A stretch of 64,000 nucleotides of DNA from Gemmobacter sp. 24YEA27 (GTDB lineage Bacteria; Pseudomonadota; Alphaproteobacteria; Rhodobacterales; Rhodobacteraceae): positions 1,422,501-1,486,500 of the forward strand of contig NZ_JASJPW010000001.1 of NCBI RefSeq assembly GCF_030052995.1. The letters run 5' to 3'. Shown piece by piece: positions 63,155 through 64,000 of this stretch; position 1 is the first letter of the stretch, and every line of letters starts with the position of its first letter. A program made the position numbers and the translations under genes. The notes beneath the pieces were generated by a model. The model did not search any database and was not told the DNA's origin. It was given only the letters and a program-made list of their open reading frames with translations.

Positions 63155-64000
63155 TCAGCCGGGCCCGGGCAGGATCGGGCCGGCCTTTGCCCACCAGCCG
63201 GGATTGGCACGGGCGATCAGCGGCAGCGCGCCACTGGCTGCGGCTTCATCGGCAAAAAGCGCGAAACAGGTGGCGCCCGAGCCGGACATCCGCGCCATCA
63301 GTGTGCCAGGAAGCGCGTTGAGCTGGTCCAGCACCGCGCCGATCACTGGTGCGACCTCGCGCGCGGGCTTCTCCAGGTCATTGCGCTGGTTCCTGGCCCA
63401 GGCGGCAAGCGTGGTGATATCGGGCCAGCAGGGAAGTCGCGGCGGCAAAGGCGGGTTCTCGCGGCGGGTCAGGGCACGAAATACCGCCGGCGTGGGGACC
63501 CCGACACCAGGATTGACGAGGAGAATCCCGCCCGAGGGGAAGCCGGTCAGTGGTTCGATGATTTCGCCGATGCCGCGCATCCTGGCAGGGCCAGGGCTCA
63601 GGCAGACCGGCACATCTGCACCAAGCCGGGCCGCGATACGGGCAATCTCCGCCGGGTCAGGCCGCGCCCCGGGCGGGGCCAGCCGCAGGGCGGCACGGAT
63701 CGCAGCCGCCGCATCCGAAGATCCGCCGCCGATGCCAGAGGCCGGCGGCAGGTGCTTTTCCAGCCGGAACGCCAGGGACAGCCCCGGCAGGATCGCTGCT
63801 GCGGCGCGAGAGACAAGGTTCTCCGCGCCCCCGGGCAATGCCGGTCCGAAGGGGCCGGTCAGCTCAAGCGCGGGGCCAGCGGCCGGTGCCGTCTCCAGCC
63901 AGTCGCCGATGCCTGCAAAAATCACCAGGCTGTCCAGCAGGTGATAGCCATCGGCCCGCTGCCCGGTGACATGCAGGCAGAGATTGACCTTCGCAGGCGC
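63155..64000 (-). CDS. ispE: 4-diphosphocytidyl-2-C-methyl-D-erythritol kinase (5' partial)
   Basis: The frame is open to the window's right edge, where it reads APAKVNLCLHVTGQRADGYH and HLLDSLVIFAGIGDWLE, the N-terminal ATP-binding start of IspE; only the first few residues are missing. PPASGIGGGSSDAAAAIRAA is the GHMP-kinase glycine loop, and MSGSGATCFALF the C-terminal motif. It phosphorylates CDP-methylerythritol in the MEP pathway for isoprenoids. About 282 residues are visible. Convergent with TIGR02300. Confidence 0.93.
   Translation of the reverse strand, partial: APAKVNLCLHVTGQRADGYHLLDSLVIFAGIGDWLETAPAAGPALELTGPFGPALPGGAENLVSRAAAAILPGLSLAFRLEKHLPPASGIGGGSSDAAAAIRAALRLAPPGARPDPAEIARIAARLGADVPVCLSPGPARMRGIGEIIEPLTGFPSGGILLVNPGVGVPTPAVFRALTRRENPPLPPRLPCWPDITTLAAWARNQRNDLEKPAREVAPVIGAVLDQLNALPGTLMARMSGSGATCFALFADEAAASGALPLIARANPGWWAKAGPILPGPG

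Overview
The window looks like chromosome of an alphaproteobacterium of the family Rhodobacteraceae (Rhodobacter/Gemmobacter/Tabrizicola-like; genus not assigned). The grounds are high GC content, the operon orders rimP-nusA-ylxR-infB and accD-(ydhR-like)-folC, a TIGR02300 acid-rich protein, a YjbF/YjbH envelope pair and an MbfA-type ferritin/VIT fusion. No rRNA, tRNA, CRISPR array, prophage or intact insertion sequence was seen.

Layout. 1-8.9 kb: a surface-polysaccharide (O-antigen/capsule-like) island. It has several glycosyltransferases, a NeuD-type acyltransferase, a CmcI-type methyltransferase cut by the window edge, a truncated glycosyltransferase relic, and a tightly coupled four-gene cassette (rfbF-rfbG-C-methyltransferase-rfbC-like epimerase) that should make a CDP-linked, C-methylated 6-deoxyhexose. 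9-11.4 kb: an SLC13-type transporter and a LysR regulator, both frameshifted. 11.5-17 kb: the translation/transcription operon rimP-nusA-ylxR-infB, with a terminator-like hairpin in its leader. 17.4-22.8 kb: tamA-tamB, for outer-membrane protein insertion and lipid transport. 23-31.3 kb: a second exopolysaccharide region (yjbF, yjbH, CapD/WbpM-like dehydratase, initiating sugar transferase, epimerase, wza). 31.3-35.7 kb: marR, nitrilase-like, grxC, comF, a methyltransferase and hemH. 35.9-38.2 kb: a small secreted protein, two L,D-transpeptidases and a CAP-domain protein. 38.3-46.1 kb: an rRNA methyltransferase, two tandem ABC exporters, cca, a CoA-type NUDIX hydrolase and hslO. 46.3-52.4 kb: mixed housekeeping genes (NUDIX, HAD, EamA, YaiI, fghA, mbfA, TetR, GNAT). 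52.5-64 kb: folC, ydhR-like, accD, recR, ybaB, dnaX, tsaC, an acyl-CoA dehydrogenase, a GntR regulator, a YgjP-like peptidase, TIGR02300 and the start of ispE.

The most important caution is quality. Eight genes carry ten single-base indels between them, nine of them deletions and almost all in G/C runs. One of the eight is tsaC, normally essential. On both sides of each break the reading frame stays open and family-like, so I read most of them as consensus sequencing errors rather than real pseudogenes. The most interesting biology is: a paralogous pair of tiny exported proteins (65 and 58 aa) of unknown function, each with its own terminator; a pair of long palindromic intergenic elements in opposite orientations; the CDP-C-methyl-sugar cassette with a slippable TGACC repeat behind it; and the hairpin in the rimP-nusA leader.
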